Positions 45,692 through 56,871 of a stretch of 64,000 nt of DNA are shown here, in pieces. Source of the stretch: an uncultured Rivibacter sp. (GTDB lineage Bacteria; Pseudomonadota; Gammaproteobacteria; Burkholderiales; Burkholderiaceae); NCBI GenBank assembly GCA_946480925.1, contig CAMLLU010000024.1, positions 1-64,000 of the forward strand, read 5' to 3'. The first letter of the stretch is position 1. Every line of letters starts with the position of its first letter. Both the position numbers and the translations under genes were made by a program. Under the pieces are notes generated by a model. That model made no database searches. It was not told where the DNA came from and was given only the letters and a program-made list of their open reading frames with translations.

Positions 45692-47221
45692 TCAGGCAGT
45701 CACGAGAGGGATCTTGCCGATCTTGGCCTGCCACTCGCGCGGGCCGGTGATGTGGGCCGAGGTGCCGCCCGCGTCCACCGCCACCGTCACCGGCATGTCG
45801 GTCACGTCGAATTCGTAGATCGCTTCCATGCCCAGGTCTTCGAAGCCCACCACCTTGGCGCCCTTGATCGCCTTCGATACGAGGTAGGCCGCGCCGCCCA
45901 CCGCCATGAGGTAGGCGCTCTTGTGCTTCTTGATCGCCTCGATGGCCACCGGGCCGCGCTCGGCCTTGCCGATCATCGCGATGAGGCCGGTGGCGCTGAG
46001 CATCATGTCGGTGAACTTGTCCATGCGGGTTGCGGTGGTGGGGCCGGCCGGGCCCATCACTTCGTCGCGCACCGGATCCACCGGGCCCACGTAGTAGATG
46101 ACGCGGTTGGTGAAGTCCACCGGCAGCTTCTCGCCCTTGGCCAGCATGTCCTGGATGCGCTTGTGCGCGGCGTCGCGGCCGGTGAGCATCTTGCCGTTGA
46201 GCAGCAGCGTGTCGCCCGGCTTCCAGCCCGCCACTTCCTCGCGGGTGAGGGCGTCGAGGTTGACGCGCTTGCTCTTGTTGTAGTCGGGCGCCCAGTGCAC
46301 GTCGGGCCACAGGTCGAGGCTGGGCGGCTCGAGGTAGGCGGGGCCGGAGCCGTCGAGCACGAAGTGCGCATGGCGGGTGGCTGCGCAGTTCGGGATCATC
46401 GCCACCGGCTTCGACGCGGCGTGCGTCGGGTAGGTCTTGATCTTGATGTCGAGCACGGTGGTGAGGCCGCCCAGCCCCTGCGCGCCGATGCCCAGCGCGT
46501 TCACCTTTTCGTACAGCTCGATGCGCAGCTCTTCGAGCTTGTTCTGCGGGCCGCGCTGCAGGAGTTCGTACATGTCGATGTCTTCCATCAACGACTCCTT
46601 GGCCAGCAGCATCGCCTTCTCGGCGGTGCCGCCGATGCCGATGCCCAGCATGCCGGGCGGGCACCAGCCGGCGCCCATGGTGGGCACGGTCTTGAGCACC
46701 CAGTCCACCAGCGAGTCGCTGGGGTTCATCATCACGAACTTGCTCTTGTTCTCGGAGCCGCCGCCCTTGGCGGCCACGGTCACGTCGACCGTGTTGCCCG
46801 GCACCACTTCCATGTGGATGACGGCGGGCGTGTTGTCCTTGGTGTTCTTGCGCAGGAAGTGCGGGTCGTCGAGCACCGATGCGCGCAGCTTGTTGTCGGG
46901 GTTGAGGTAGCCCTGGCGCACGCCTTCGTTCACTGCGTCGGCGATGGAGCCGGCGAAGCCTTCCCACTTCACGTCCATGCCGATCTTCAGGAACACGTTG
47001 ACGATGCCGGTGTCCTGGCAGATGGGGCGCCTGCCTTCGGCGCTCATCTTGGAGTTGGTGAGGATCTGCGCGATCGCGTCCTTGGCGGCGGGGCTTTCCT
47101 CGCGCTCGTAGGCGCGGGCCAGGTGGGCGATGTAGTCGGCAGGGTGGTAGTAGCTGATGTACTGCAGGGCAGCGGCAACGCTTTCCACCAGATCGTTGTA
47201 GCGGATCGTCGTGGTCGTCAT
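45692..47221 (-). CDS. fumarate hydratase, class I (iron-sulfur)
   Basis: 509 aa; interconverts fumarate and malate in the TCA cycle. Both halves of the iron-sulfur class I enzyme are fused, as in E. coli FumA/FumB. [4Fe-4S] cysteines: RPICQDTGIVNVF, GAGWCPPGMLG and IPNCAATRHAHF. C-terminal half: VGPVDPVRDEVMGPAGPTTA and DKFTDMML. ATG 47221 (MTTTTIRYNDL) matches the normal N-terminus. Divergent from nhaA with 102 bp between starts. Confidence 0.95.
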   Translation of the reverse strand: MTTTTIRYNDLVESVAAALQYISYYHPADYIAHLARAYEREESPAAKDAIAQILTNSKMSAEGRRPICQDTGIVNVFLKIGMDVKWEGFAGSIADAVNEGVRQGYLNPDNKLRASVLDDPHFLRKNTKDNTPAVIHMEVVPGNTVDVTVAAKGGGSENKSKFVMMNPSDSLVDWVLKTVPTMGAGWCPPGMLGIGIGGTAEKAMLLAKESLMEDIDMYELLQRGPQNKLEELRIELYEKVNALGIGAQGLGGLTTVLDIKIKTYPTHAASKPVAMIPNCAATRHAHFVLDGSGPAYLEPPSLDLWPDVHWAPDYNKSKRVNLDALTREEVAGWKPGDTLLLNGKMLTGRDAAHKRIQDMLAKGEKLPVDFTNRVIYYVGPVDPVRDEVMGPAGPTTATRMDKFTDMMLSATGLIAMIGKAERGPVAIEAIKKHKSAYLMAVGGAAYLVSKAIKGAKVVGFEDLGMEAIYEFDVTDMPVTVAVDAGGTSAHITGPREWQAKIGKIPLVTA

Positions 47222-47323
47222 GAAGGGGTTCTCGCAGCGGGCTCGTGGGGGTTTGCCCTTCGTGTGCACGAGATGCGCGCCGATCCGGGCAAGAATGCAA
47301 TTTTAGTGAAGGGAGGCTGACGC

Positions 47324-48520
47324 ATGGCTGAGGGGTACCCACACAAAAAACCGGAAAGTGCCTTCGCCCGTTTCATCGCCAGCGAATCGGCCGGCGGCAT
47401 CGTGCTGGCCATGGCGGCGGTGGTGGCGCTGGTCGTGAGCAATTCCGCGCTGAGCGATTGGTATCAGCGCTTCCTCAGCTTCGCCGGCGAGGTGCGCATC
47501 GGCGGCGACTGGCTGGTGCTGGCCAAGCCGCTGATCCTGTGGGTCAACGACCTGTGGATGTCGGTGTTCTTCTTCCTCGTGGGGCTGGAGATCAAGCGCG
47601 AGTTCGTCGAAGGCGAACTGGCCTCGCGCTCCCAGGCCGTGCTGCCGGCCGCCGCGGCGCTGGGCGGCATGGTGGTGCCGGCGCTCATCTACGCGGCCAT
47701 CAATGCGGGCGACCCGGTGGCGCTGCGCGGCTGGGCCATCCCCGCGGCCACCGACATCGCGTTCGCCATCGGCATCGTCATGCTGCTGGGCTCGCGGGTG
47801 CCGGCGTCGCTGAAGGTGTTCCTCACAGCGGTGGCCATCATCGACGACCTGGGGGCCATCGTCGTGATCGCCTTGTTCTACACGCATGAGCTGTCGGGCG
47901 CCATGCTGCTGGGCGCGGCGATCGCAGGCCTGGTGCTGGTGGTGCTCAACCGGCAGAAGGTGATGCGTGTCGACCTCTACATCGTGGTGGGCCTGGTGAT
48001 GTGGGTGTGCGTGCTCAAGTCCGGCGTGCATGCCACGCTGGCCGGCGTGGCCACTGCGCTGGCCGTTCCGATGCGCAACGAAGAGGGCGACTCGCCGCTG
48101 GAAGCCCTGGAGCATGGCCTCCACCCATGGGTGGCCTTCCTGGTACTGCCGATGTTCGCTTTCTCCAACGCAGGCGTCTCGCTGGCCGGCGTGTCGCTGC
48201 AGACGCTGTTGTCGCCGCTGCCGCTGGGCATCGCCGTCGGGCTGGTGGCAGGCAAGGCCATCGGCGTGTTCGGCACCTCATGGCTGCTGGTGCGCCTGGG
48301 CTGGGCCACGGCACCGGCCGGCGCGGGGTGGATGCAGTTCTTCGGCGTGTGCGTGCTGTGCGGCATCGGCTTCACGATGAGCCTGTTCATCGGCGGCCTG
48401 GCGTTCGAAGGGCAGGGGCCGTTGTACGAAACCCAGCTCAAGCTCGGCGTGCTGGGGGGCTCCATCGTCGCTGGTGCGCTGGGCACGCTGGTCCTCTTGC
48501 GCGGCAAGGGTGCGACGTGA
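47324..48520 (+). CDS. nhaA: Na+/H+ antiporter NhaA
   Basis: 398 aa, about eleven membrane helices. The ion-binding aspartate pair lies in VAIIDDLGAIVVIALFYT, the unwound helix IV in PAATDIAFAIGIVMLLGSR, and the N-terminus has ARFIASESAGGIVL. Exchanges cytoplasmic Na+ for protons in pH and salt homeostasis. A small frame overlaps its stop (GTGA). Confidence 0.94.
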   Translation: MAEGYPHKKPESAFARFIASESAGGIVLAMAAVVALVVSNSALSDWYQRFLSFAGEVRIGGDWLVLAKPLILWVNDLWMSVFFFLVGLEIKREFVEGELASRSQAVLPAAAALGGMVVPALIYAAINAGDPVALRGWAIPAATDIAFAIGIVMLLGSRVPASLKVFLTAVAIIDDLGAIVVIALFYTHELSGAMLLGAAIAGLVLVVLNRQKVMRVDLYIVVGLVMWVCVLKSGVHATLAGVATALAVPMRNEEGDSPLEALEHGLHPWVAFLVLPMFAFSNAGVSLAGVSLQTLLSPLPLGIAVGLVAGKAIGVFGTSWLLVRLGWATAPAGAGWMQFFGVCVLCGIGFTMSLFIGGLAFEGQGPLYETQLKLGVLGGSIVAGALGTLVLLRGKGAT

Positions 48521-48678
48521 ATCCACGGGCCGCGCTGCGTGAGCTCTGGTTGGGGCTCGGTGGCTTGGCCGAAGCCCTGGGCGCGGTCATGCTGGCGAGG
48601 AGCGGAGCCTACGGCCAGGGCTTGACGAAAAGCAAGGCTTCGGGCGCCTGCTGGCGGTGCGGCACGCCAGCCGCCTGA
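48517..48678 (+). CDS. possible 53-residue protein coupled to nhaA
   Basis: GTG start overlapping the nhaA stop (GTGA). The product has an amphipathic helix-like start (RAALRELWLGLGGLAEALGA) and a CWRC motif near its end (ASGACWRCGT). No family recognised. The overlap is suggestive, but the frame could be chance in GC-rich DNA. The rest of 48679-48753 shows only a GC-rich imperfect hairpin. Confidence 0.25.
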   Translation: MNPRAALRELWLGLGGLAEALGAVMLARSGAYGQGLTKSKASGACWRCGTPAA

Positions 48679-48753
48679 GCGCCACGCCGCCGGGCTGGGA
48701 TCACCCCGGCGTGCCCCTGGGCACGCACCCGGCGCGCTGGTAGCGCGGTGGAC

Positions 48754-49362
48754 TCAGTGCCCGTTGGAAGCCTTGCTTCCGCTGCCCAGAATCCGGTCAG
48801 TGGCCGCAATGGCCATGGCCGACAGCAGGAAGGCGACGTGGATGGCCGTCTGCCACAGCAGCACCTTGTCGGTGTAGTTGGCGGCGTTGATGAAGGTCTT
48901 GAGCAGGTGGATCGAGCTGATGCCGATGATGGCGGTGGCCAGCTTGACCTTCAGCACCGAGGCGTTGACATGGCTCAGCCATTCGGGTTGGTCGGGATGG
49001 CCTTCGAGGTTCATGCGCGACACGAAGGTCTCGTAGCCGCCCACGATCACCATGATGAGCAGGTTCGAGATCATCACCACGTCGATCAGGCCCAGCACCA
49101 CCAGCATGATCACCGTCTCGTTGAGCTTGGGGGTGCTGCCGTCGCTCACATAGCCGATGCTCTTGACCAGGGACTCGAGCGCGTTCTGGTTGCCGAAGGC
49201 CGCTTCGATCAGGTGCACCAGCTCGACCCAGAAATGGAACACGTAGACGCACTGCGCGAGGATCAGCCCCAGGTACAGCGGCAGCTGCAGCCAGCGGCTC
49301 ATGAAGATGAGGTTGGGCAGGGGGCGCATGCGCACACTGCTGTGATCGGGGATCTGGGTCAT
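48754..49362 (-). CDS. YqhA/UPF0114 (TIGR00645) family membrane protein
   Basis: 202 aa with four hydrophobic segments; LPLYLGLILAQCVYVFHFWV, LVVLGLIDVVMISNLLIMV, VGGYETFVSRM and GISSIHLLKTFI match the conserved pattern of this uncharacterised inner-membrane family. ATG 49362 chosen to match family length; further upstream codons run through the acs promoter region. Function unknown. Confidence 0.88.
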   Translation of the reverse strand: MTQIPDHSSVRMRPLPNLIFMSRWLQLPLYLGLILAQCVYVFHFWVELVHLIEAAFGNQNALESLVKSIGYVSDGSTPKLNETVIMLVVLGLIDVVMISNLLIMVIVGGYETFVSRMNLEGHPDQPEWLSHVNASVLKVKLATAIIGISSIHLLKTFINAANYTDKVLLWQTAIHVAFLLSAMAIAATDRILGSGSKASNGH

Positions 49363-49432
49363 GTTCTTGGGGGTAACGCTGAGGAACCGGCGGATTCTAG
49401 GCGTGGCCCCGTGACAGCCCGCCCGTGCGCTG

Positions 49433-49462
49433 CCAAAGTAAGGGGTTCCAAAGTAAGGGGTT
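49433..49462. repeat. two tandem 15-bp repeats upstream of acs
   Basis: CCAAAGTAAGGGGTT occurs twice head-to-tail (49433-49447, 49448-49462), 71 bp before the acs ATG. A fifteen-bp period is about one and a half helical turns. It could be a duplicated regulator site or a recent slippage duplication. Confidence 0.8.
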
Positions 49463-49533
49463 CGTAAGAGCGCCTTTCTAAGGTGCTGGGTAATCCGATT
49501 CGCCAGATTCGTCACTACCAAGAGGAGACAGGC

Positions 49534-51510
<1,977 letters not shown>

Positions 51511-51529
51511 TCCATCACTGGCAATAGCA

Positions 51530-51560
51530 ACAAGGCCCGCGATTGCGGGCCTTGTCGTTT
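51530..51560. terminator. bidirectional terminator between acs and the cytochrome gene
   Basis: ACAAGGCCCGC (51530-51540), loop GATT, GCGGGCCTTGT (51545-51555), then CGTTTGTT. It lies 20 bp after acs and 36 bp past the end of the convergent cytochrome gene. Confidence 0.85.
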
Positions 51561-51595
51561 GTTGGGAGCGCTGCGAAGGCGCGTCGAGCGGAGGC

Positions 51596-51898
51596 TTACT
51601 TCTGGCTCAACACCCACTGCACCAACTGCTTGGCCTCGGCTTCGGAGACCTGCGGGTTCGCGGGCATGGGCACCTGGCCCCACACGCCGACGCCGCCTTT
51701 GATGACCTTCTGCGTCAGCGTGGCGGCTGCATCCTTCTGCCCGGCGTACTTGGCGGCCACTTCCTTGTAGGAGGGGCCGACCAGCTTCTTGTCGACGGCA
51801 TGGCAGGCCATGCAATTCTTCTTTTGAGCCAGGTCGGCGTTGGCGAACGCGGGGCCGACGACGACAGCGGTGGCGATAAGAGCAAGCAGGCGCTTCAT
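51596..51898 (-). CDS. class I cytochrome c (c551/c552-like)
   Basis: 100 aa periplasmic electron carrier. Signal peptide MKRLLALIATAVVVGPAFA. Haem site CMACH at about residues 29-33, and the axial Met in VPMPANPQ. The mature size (about 80 aa) fits c551-type donors to terminal oxidases or nitrite reductase. Monocistronic, convergent with acs. Confidence 0.93.
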   Translation of the reverse strand: MKRLLALIATAVVVGPAFANADLAQKKNCMACHAVDKKLVGPSYKEVAAKYAGQKDAAATLTQKVIKGGVGVWGQVPMPANPQVSEAEAKQLVQWVLSQK

Positions 51899-52011
51899 GG
51901 CTTCCTTTCGTTTCGAGATCGTGGGGGTTCGGCTACAGTGTCAACGCATTCTAGTGAGGCAGGTTGACCGGCGTGGCCGTGCAGATCTGCCATCTCGAAG
52001 GGTCTTGATCT

Positions 52012-52260
52012 ATGTGGTTTGTCGTCGCAGGTGTGTTGTTGCTGGTAATGAAGCTGGCCGACTTCGGGGCCGTGGGCGCCTGGTCGTGGTGGGCCGTGCT
52101 GTCTCCCTTCGCGCTGGCCGCGGTGTGGTGGGCCTGGGCCGACGCCACCGGCTTCACGAAACGGCGCCAGATGGAAAAGATGGACGCCAAGCGTGAAGAA
52201 CGGCGCAAGAACCAGCTGACCGCCTTGGGCATCGAGCCGCGCAAGCGCAAACGCCGTTGA
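52012..52260 (+). CDS. small Trp-rich membrane protein, TIGR04438 type
   Basis: 82 aa. A hydrophobic N-terminal hairpin rich in Trp (MWFVVAGVLLLVMKLADF, WSWWAVLSPFALAAVWWAWA) and a highly charged C-terminal tail (KRRQMEKMDAKREERRKNQL, ending RKRKRR). This pattern is typical of a small protein family in Burkholderiales with no known function. Monocistronic with its own terminator. Confidence 0.82.
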   Translation: MWFVVAGVLLLVMKLADFGAVGAWSWWAVLSPFALAAVWWAWADATGFTKRRQMEKMDAKREERRKNQLTALGIEPRKRKRR

Positions 52261-52288
52261 ACTGGCCGGCACTGCGGGCTCCATGAAA

Positions 52289-52316
52289 AAAGGTCCCTTT
52301 CGGGACCTTTGCTTTT
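52289..52316. terminator. bidirectional terminator
   Basis: AAAGGTCCC (52289-52297), loop TTTC, GGGACCTTT (52302-52310), then GCTTTTT; on the other strand the stem is followed by a T run from 52286-52291. Serves both the small Trp-rich gene and the convergent ilvD. Confidence 0.9.
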
Positions 52317-52346
52317 TGCCTCTTCAGCTGCAGCGGATGACCGGGT

Positions 52347-54029
52347 TCATTCGAACTTGTCGAGCACGGCGCCATGGCTTGCGCTGGAAGCGTTCTTCGC
52401 GAACTTGGCCAGCACCCCGCGGGTGTAACGCGGGGCCGGCGCCTTCCACGCGGCGCGGCGCTCCGCGAGCTCGTCGTCGCTCACGTTGACCTGCAGCAGC
52501 AGTTGGTGCGCGTCGATGGTGATCGAGTCGCCTTCCTTCACCAGCGCGATGGTGCCGCCTTCATAGGCCTCGGGGGCCACGTGACCCACCACCATGCCCC
52601 AGGTGCCACCTGAGAATCGACCGTCGGTGATGAGGCCCACGCTTTCGCCGAGGCCCTGGCCGATGAGTGCGCCGGTGGGGGCCAGCATCTCCGGCATGCC
52701 CGGGCCGCCCTTGGGGCCGAGGTAGCGCAACACCATCACGTCACCGGACTTGATCTGCCCGGCCATGATGGCGGCCAGCGCCGACTGCTCGTCGTCGAAC
52801 ACGCGTGCCGGGCCGGTGATGGCGGGGTTCTTGAGGCCGGTGATCTTGGCCACGCAGCCTTCGGTGGCCAGGTTGCCGCGCAGGATGGCGAGGTGGCCCT
52901 CCGCGTAGATCGGCTGGTCGATCGGGCGGATCACGTCCTGGTCGGCGCGAGGTACATCCGGCACGTCGGCCAGGTTCTCGGCCACGGTCTTGCCGGTGAT
53001 GGTCATGCAGTCGCCATGCAGCAGGCCGGCCTTGAGCAGCACCTTCATCACCTGCGGAATGCCGCCGGCACGGTGCAGGTCGATGGCCAGGTACTTGCCG
53101 CTGGGCTTCAGGTCACACAGCACCGGCGTGCGGCGACGCACTCGCTCGAAGTCGTCGATCGTCCACTCCACGCCGGCCGCATGTGCAATGGCCAGGAAGT
53201 GCAGCACCGCGTTGGTGGAGCCGCCGGTGGCCATGATCACGGCGACGGCGTTCTCGATGGCCTCCTTGGTGACGATGTCGCGAGGCTTCAGGTCCTTCTT
53301 CACCGCTTCCACCAGCACGGAGGCAGCCTGCTTCACGTTGGCGATGACCTCGTCTTCCACGTTGGCCATCGTCGATGAATAGGGCAGGCTCATGCCCAGC
53401 GCTTCGAACGACGAGCTCATCGTGTTGGCGGTGTACATGCCGCCGCACGAGCCGCTGCCGGGAATGGCGCGGTGCTCGATTTCGCAGAAGTCCTCTTCGC
53501 TCATCTTGCCGGCGGTGAACTGGCCCACGGCCTCGAACACGCTGACGATGTTGAGGTCCTGGCCCTTGTACTTGCCGGGCAGGATGGTGCCGCCGTAGAC
53601 GTAGAGGCTGGGCACGTTGGCGCGCAGCATGCCCATCATCCCGCCGGGCATGTTCTTGTCGCAGCCGCCGATGACGATCACGCCGTCCATCCACTGGCCG
53701 CCGACGCAGGTCTCCACGCAATCGGCGATCACCTCGCGCGACACCAGCGAGTACTTCATGCCCTCGGTGCCCATGGCCATGCCGTCGCTGATGGTGGGCG
53801 TGCCGAAGATCTGCGGGTTGGCGCCGGCTTCCCTGAGGCCCTGCACCGCGGCATCGGCCAGGCGCTGCAGGCCCGAGTTGCACGGCGTGATGGTGGAGTG
53901 GCCGTTGGCCACGCCGATCATCGGCTTGCCGAAGTCTTCGTCCTTGTAGCCCATGCCGTAGTACATGGAGCGGTTGGGCGCGCGGGCCACGCCTTCGGTG
54001 ATGTTCCTGGAACGGCGGTTGATGCTCAT
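52347..54029 (-). CDS. ilvD: dihydroxy-acid dehydratase
   Basis: 560 aa; dehydrates 2,3-dihydroxy acids in isoleucine, valine and pantothenate synthesis. Iron-sulfur ligands: [24 protein letters not shown] and [14 protein letters not shown]. Length and [20 protein letters not shown] start agree with the family. AAAGGAG lies 6 nt before ATG 54029. Divergent from a LysR gene, which probably regulates it. Confidence 0.96.
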   Translation of the reverse strand: MSINRRSRNITEGVARAPNRSMYYGMGYKDEDFGKPMIGVANGHSTITPCNSGLQRLADAAVQGLREAGANPQIFGTPTISDGMAMGTEGMKYSLVSREVIADCVETCVGGQWMDGVIVIGGCDKNMPGGMMGMLRANVPSLYVYGGTILPGKYKGQDLNIVSVFEAVGQFTAGKMSEEDFCEIEHRAIPGSGSCGGMYTANTMSSSFEALGMSLPYSSTMANVEDEVIANVKQAASVLVEAVKKDLKPRDIVTKEAIENAVAVIMATGGSTNAVLHFLAIAHAAGVEWTIDDFERVRRRTPVLCDLKPSGKYLAIDLHRAGGIPQVMKVLLKAGLLHGDCMTITGKTVAENLADVPDVPRADQDVIRPIDQPIYAEGHLAILRGNLATEGCVAKITGLKNPAITGPARVFDDEQSALAAIMAGQIKSGDVMVLRYLGPKGGPGMPEMLAPTGALIGQGLGESVGLITDGRFSGGTWGMVVGHVAPEAYEGGTIALVKEGDSITIDAHQLLLQVNVSDDELAERRAAWKAPAPRYTRGVLAKFAKNASSASHGAVLDKFE

Positions 54030-54074
54030 CGTGGTCTCCTTTGGGTGGATCTTGGGGATCTTGTGAATGCAGCA

Positions 54075-54128
54075 GTATCGGAAACAAGCTGGTGCGAGTC
54101 CAATATATGTTTGGCGTTGTTTTGATAC
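54075..54128. promoter_or_regulatory. imperfect inverted repeat in the ilvD-lysR intergenic region
   Basis: GTATCGGAAACAA (54075-54087) and TTGTTTTGATAC (54117-54128) are imperfect inverted repeats flanking an AT-rich ATATAT (54103-54108), in a 108-bp space between divergent starts. This suits LysR-type binding and overlapping promoters, but no experiment is implied. Confidence 0.45.
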
Positions 54129-54137
54129 GCTCTGTGA

Positions 54138-55052
54138 ATGAATGCGGAACTCATCGAGCTGCGCAACTGGCGCCAGTTCCTCGTGCTGGCAGAGACGCTC
54201 CACTTCGGCCGTGCGGCGCAGCGGCTGCACATGACGCAGCCACCGTTGACACAGGCCATTCAGCAACTGGAACGTCGCCTGGGTGTGATGCTGTTCGAGC
54301 GCACACGCCGCACCGTGGCATTGACGCCGGCCGGCGCCGCGCTGGTGGTGCCGGTGAAGGGGCTGCTGGCACAGGCTGAAGGCTTGCCCGCGTTGGCGCG
54401 GGCAGCCGGGGAAGGCGAAGTGGGGCAGTTGCGGCTGGCGTTCGTCTCGACGGTGGGGTTCGATCCGTTGCCCCGCTGGCTGCGCGCGTTTCGCGAGGCC
54501 GAGCCTCGTGTGAGCGTTGCGCTGCGTGAGGCGACCACTGACGTGCAACTGGCAGCCTTCGACGCAGGCGAAATCGACGCGGGCTTCGTGCTGCACGCTC
54601 CGGGCATGGCTCCACCGGGCTACGAGAAACTCGCCGTGCGCCGTGAGCCACTGGTGCTGGCGCTGCCTGAAACGCACCCGCTGGCAGGCGTCGTCCGGCT
54701 GTCGCTGAAGACGCTGCTGGCCGAGCCACTGGTGATCTTTCCGCGCGGCATTGCGCCATCGCTCTACGACGCGGTGCTGGCGTTCTATCACCGCCACGGC
54801 GCCACGCCGGTCATTGCACAAGAAGCGATCCAGATGCAGACCATCGTCAATTTGGTCTCGGCTGGGCTGGGTCTGGCCTGGGTGCCCGAAGTGGTGACCG
54901 AGCTGCAGCGCACCGGCGTCACTTATCGTCCGCTGCCGTCCTCGCTGGCCGCGGGGGCGCCGCGTTGCGAAACCAGCCTCGTGTGGCGCGAGCCCGCGCC
55001 ACCGGCGCTGCAGCGCTTCGTCGGCTTCATCCGCTCGCAGCCGGAGCGTTAA
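54138..55052 (+). CDS. LysR family transcriptional regulator
   Basis: 304 aa. N-terminal winged [23 protein letters not shown] then [20 protein letters not shown], typical LysR. The co-inducer domain (about 92-295) begins [20 protein letters not shown]. Divergent from ilvD, so likely controls branched-chain amino acid supply. lgt follows 46 bp after it. Confidence 0.93.
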   Translation: MNAELIELRNWRQFLVLAETLHFGRAAQRLHMTQPPLTQAIQQLERRLGVMLFERTRRTVALTPAGAALVVPVKGLLAQAEGLPALARAAGEGEVGQLRLAFVSTVGFDPLPRWLRAFREAEPRVSVALREATTDVQLAAFDAGEIDAGFVLHAPGMAPPGYEKLAVRREPLVLALPETHPLAGVVRLSLKTLLAEPLVIFPRGIAPSLYDAVLAFYHRHGATPVIAQEAIQMQTIVNLVSAGLGLAWVPEVVTELQRTGVTYRPLPSSLAAGAPRCETSLVWREPAPPALQRFVGFIRSQPER

Positions 55053-55098
55053 GAAGACTCGGGTATCGTTCGGCGCTCGTTGCCAGCTCAAGACCAAC

Positions 55099-55896
55099 AT
55101 GCTCGTCCATCCCCAGTTCGACCCCATCGCCATCAAGCTCGGCCCGTTGGCCATTCACTGGTATGGCATCACCTACCTGGTGGCCTTCGGCCTGTTTCTC
55201 TGGCTTGCCTCGTTGCGCGTGAAGCAGCCGCAGTATGCGCAGGCCGGTTGGACGCGGCGTGACGTGGAAGACCTGCTGTTCTATGGCGTGCTCGGCGTGG
55301 TGATCGGCGGACGGCTGGGCTATGTGCTGTTCTACAAGCCGGGCTATTACGCGGCGAACCCGCTGGAGGTCTTCGCTGTGTGGAAGGGGGGCATGGCCTT
55401 TCACGGCGGGCTGCTCGGTGTGCTCGCGGCCATGGCGCTGTATGCGCGCATGAAGGGGCGCCGGTTCTTCGACGTCACCGACGTCATCGCGCCCTGTGTG
55501 CCCATCGGGCTTGCCAGCGGGCGCATCGGCAACTTCATCAACGGGGAGTTGTGGGGGCGCCCGGCCGACCCCTCGTTGCCGTGGGCGATGGTCTATCCGC
55601 AGTCGGGCACCGACATCCCGCGCCATCCGTCGCCGCTGTACCAGTTCGCGCTCGAAGGGGTGCTGCTGTTCGTGCTGCTGTGGCTGTATGCGCGCAAGCC
55701 GCGTGCGACCGGCCAGGTCTCCGGCGCATTCCTGGCGGGCTACGGCATGTTCCGTTTCATCGCTGAATACTTCCGCGAGCCTGACAGCTTCCTGGGGCTA
55801 CTGGCACTGAACATGAGCATGGGCCAGTGGCTCTGCGTGCCGATGATCCTCGCTGGTGCGGGCATCTGGTGGTGGTCAGGCAGGCGAGCGCGCTGA
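55099..55896 (+). CDS. lgt: prolipoprotein diacylglyceryl transferase
   Basis: 265 aa inner-membrane enzyme that attaches diacylglycerol to the lipobox Cys of prolipoproteins. Seven helices; the diagnostic signature is [19 protein letters not shown] at about residues 137-155, and [12 protein letters not shown] holds the essential His. N-terminal [12 protein letters not shown] is also conserved. Confidence 0.95.
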   Translation: MLVHPQFDPIAIKLGPLAIHWYGITYLVAFGLFLWLASLRVKQPQYAQAGWTRRDVEDLLFYGVLGVVIGGRLGYVLFYKPGYYAANPLEVFAVWKGGMAFHGGLLGVLAAMALYARMKGRRFFDVTDVIAPCVPIGLASGRIGNFINGELWGRPADPSLPWAMVYPQSGTDIPRHPSPLYQFALEGVLLFVLLWLYARKPRATGQVSGAFLAGYGMFRFIAEYFREPDSFLGLLALNMSMGQWLCVPMILAGAGIWWWSGRRAR

Positions 55897-55901
55897 AAAA
55901 G

Positions 55902-55931
55902 AAAAAGCCTCCCGGCCTGGGCCGGGAGGCT
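55902..55931. terminator. intrinsic terminator, mainly for the minus-strand nrt operon
   Basis: AGCCTCCCGGCC (55906-55917) and GGCCGGGAGGCT (55920-55931) form a 12-bp stem. The A-rich left flank gives TTTTTCTTTTT on the minus strand, about 115 bp past nrtD. It may also slow transcripts leaving lgt. Confidence 0.85.
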
Positions 55932-56046
55932 GTGCAAAGGGCTGGGCCCTACTGAGGAGATAGGTGACTTGCAACAAGCCACGCGTCTTCTCATGCAAAG
56001 CCCATGCCACTGTGCTGCGGCCCGGCCCATGCACCGGCCGTCGAGA

Positions 56047-56847
56047 TCAGGCAGCTTCTTTCTCGACGTGGGCGTGCCGCGTGTAGAGGAAGTCGAGCAC
56101 CTCGCGCCGGCAATGCACGTATTGCGGATCCTCCGCCAGCTCCACGCGGTTGCGCGGGCGCGGCAGGTTCACGTCGAGGATCTCGCCGATCGTGGCGGCC
56201 GGGCCGTTGGTCATCATCACGATGCGGTCCGACAGCAGCACGGCTTCGTCCACGTCGTGCGTGACCATTACCACGGTGCTTTTGGTGCGGGCCACGATCT
56301 TCAGCAGTTCGTCCTGCAAGTGGGCACGGGTCAGTGCATCCAGGGCGCCGAAGGGCTCGTCCATCAGCAGCACCTTGGGCTCCATGGCCAGCGCCCGTGC
56401 AATGCCCACGCGCTGCTTCATGCCGCCAGACACCTCGTGCGGGCGCTTGTTGGCCGCATGCGCCATGTTCACCAGGGCCAGGGCGGCCTGGGTGCGTTCC
56501 TTCAGCTTGGCCTTGGACTCCACCGCACCGAACACGCGCTCCACCGCGAGGTAGACGTTTTCGAAGCAGGTGAGCCAGGGCAGCAGCGAGTGGTTCTGGA
56601 ACACGACCGCGCGCTCGGGGCCTGGCGCGGCGATCTCGCGGCCGTCGCAGATCAAGCCGCCTGACGTGGGCGTCAGGAGGCCGGCGATCAGGTTCAGCAA
56701 CGTGGACTTGCCGCAGCCCGAATGGCCGATCAGCGTGACGAACTCGCCGCGGGCCACTTGCAGGTTGATGTCGCGCAGTGCGTGAAAGCGCCCCTTCCTG
56801 GTGGTGAACACCATCTCGGTGCGCTGAACGTCGATGAAGTTTTTCAT
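56047..56847 (-). CDS. nrtD: nitrate-type ABC transporter, ATP-binding protein
   Basis: 266 aa. Walker A GHSGCGKSTLLNLIAG, Q-loop VFQNHSLLPWLTCFENVYLA, signature VSGGMKQRVGIARALAMEPK, Walker B VLLMDEPFGALDALTR, H-loop VMVTHDVDEAV. The SLLPWLT sequence and gene order are typical of nitrate/sulfonate/taurine-class importers. ATG 56847 with AAGGAG 8 nt upstream is preferred over ATG 56865. Last gene of nrtA-nrtB-nrtD. Confidence 0.9.
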   Translation of the reverse strand: MKNFIDVQRTEMVFTTRKGRFHALRDINLQVARGEFVTLIGHSGCGKSTLLNLIAGLLTPTSGGLICDGREIAAPGPERAVVFQNHSLLPWLTCFENVYLAVERVFGAVESKAKLKERTQAALALVNMAHAANKRPHEVSGGMKQRVGIARALAMEPKVLLMDEPFGALDALTRAHLQDELLKIVARTKSTVVMVTHDVDEAVLLSDRIVMMTNGPAATIGEILDVNLPRPRNRVELAEDPQYVHCRREVLDFLYTRHAHVEKEAA

Positions 56848-56871
56848 GATGGGCAACTCCTTCATTCAGGC

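Noticed and set aside
52347..55154. Long N-terminal extension of ilvD
   Set aside because: The in-frame extension runs antisense through the LysR gene; ATG 54029 has a good Shine-Dalgarno and matches the family start.
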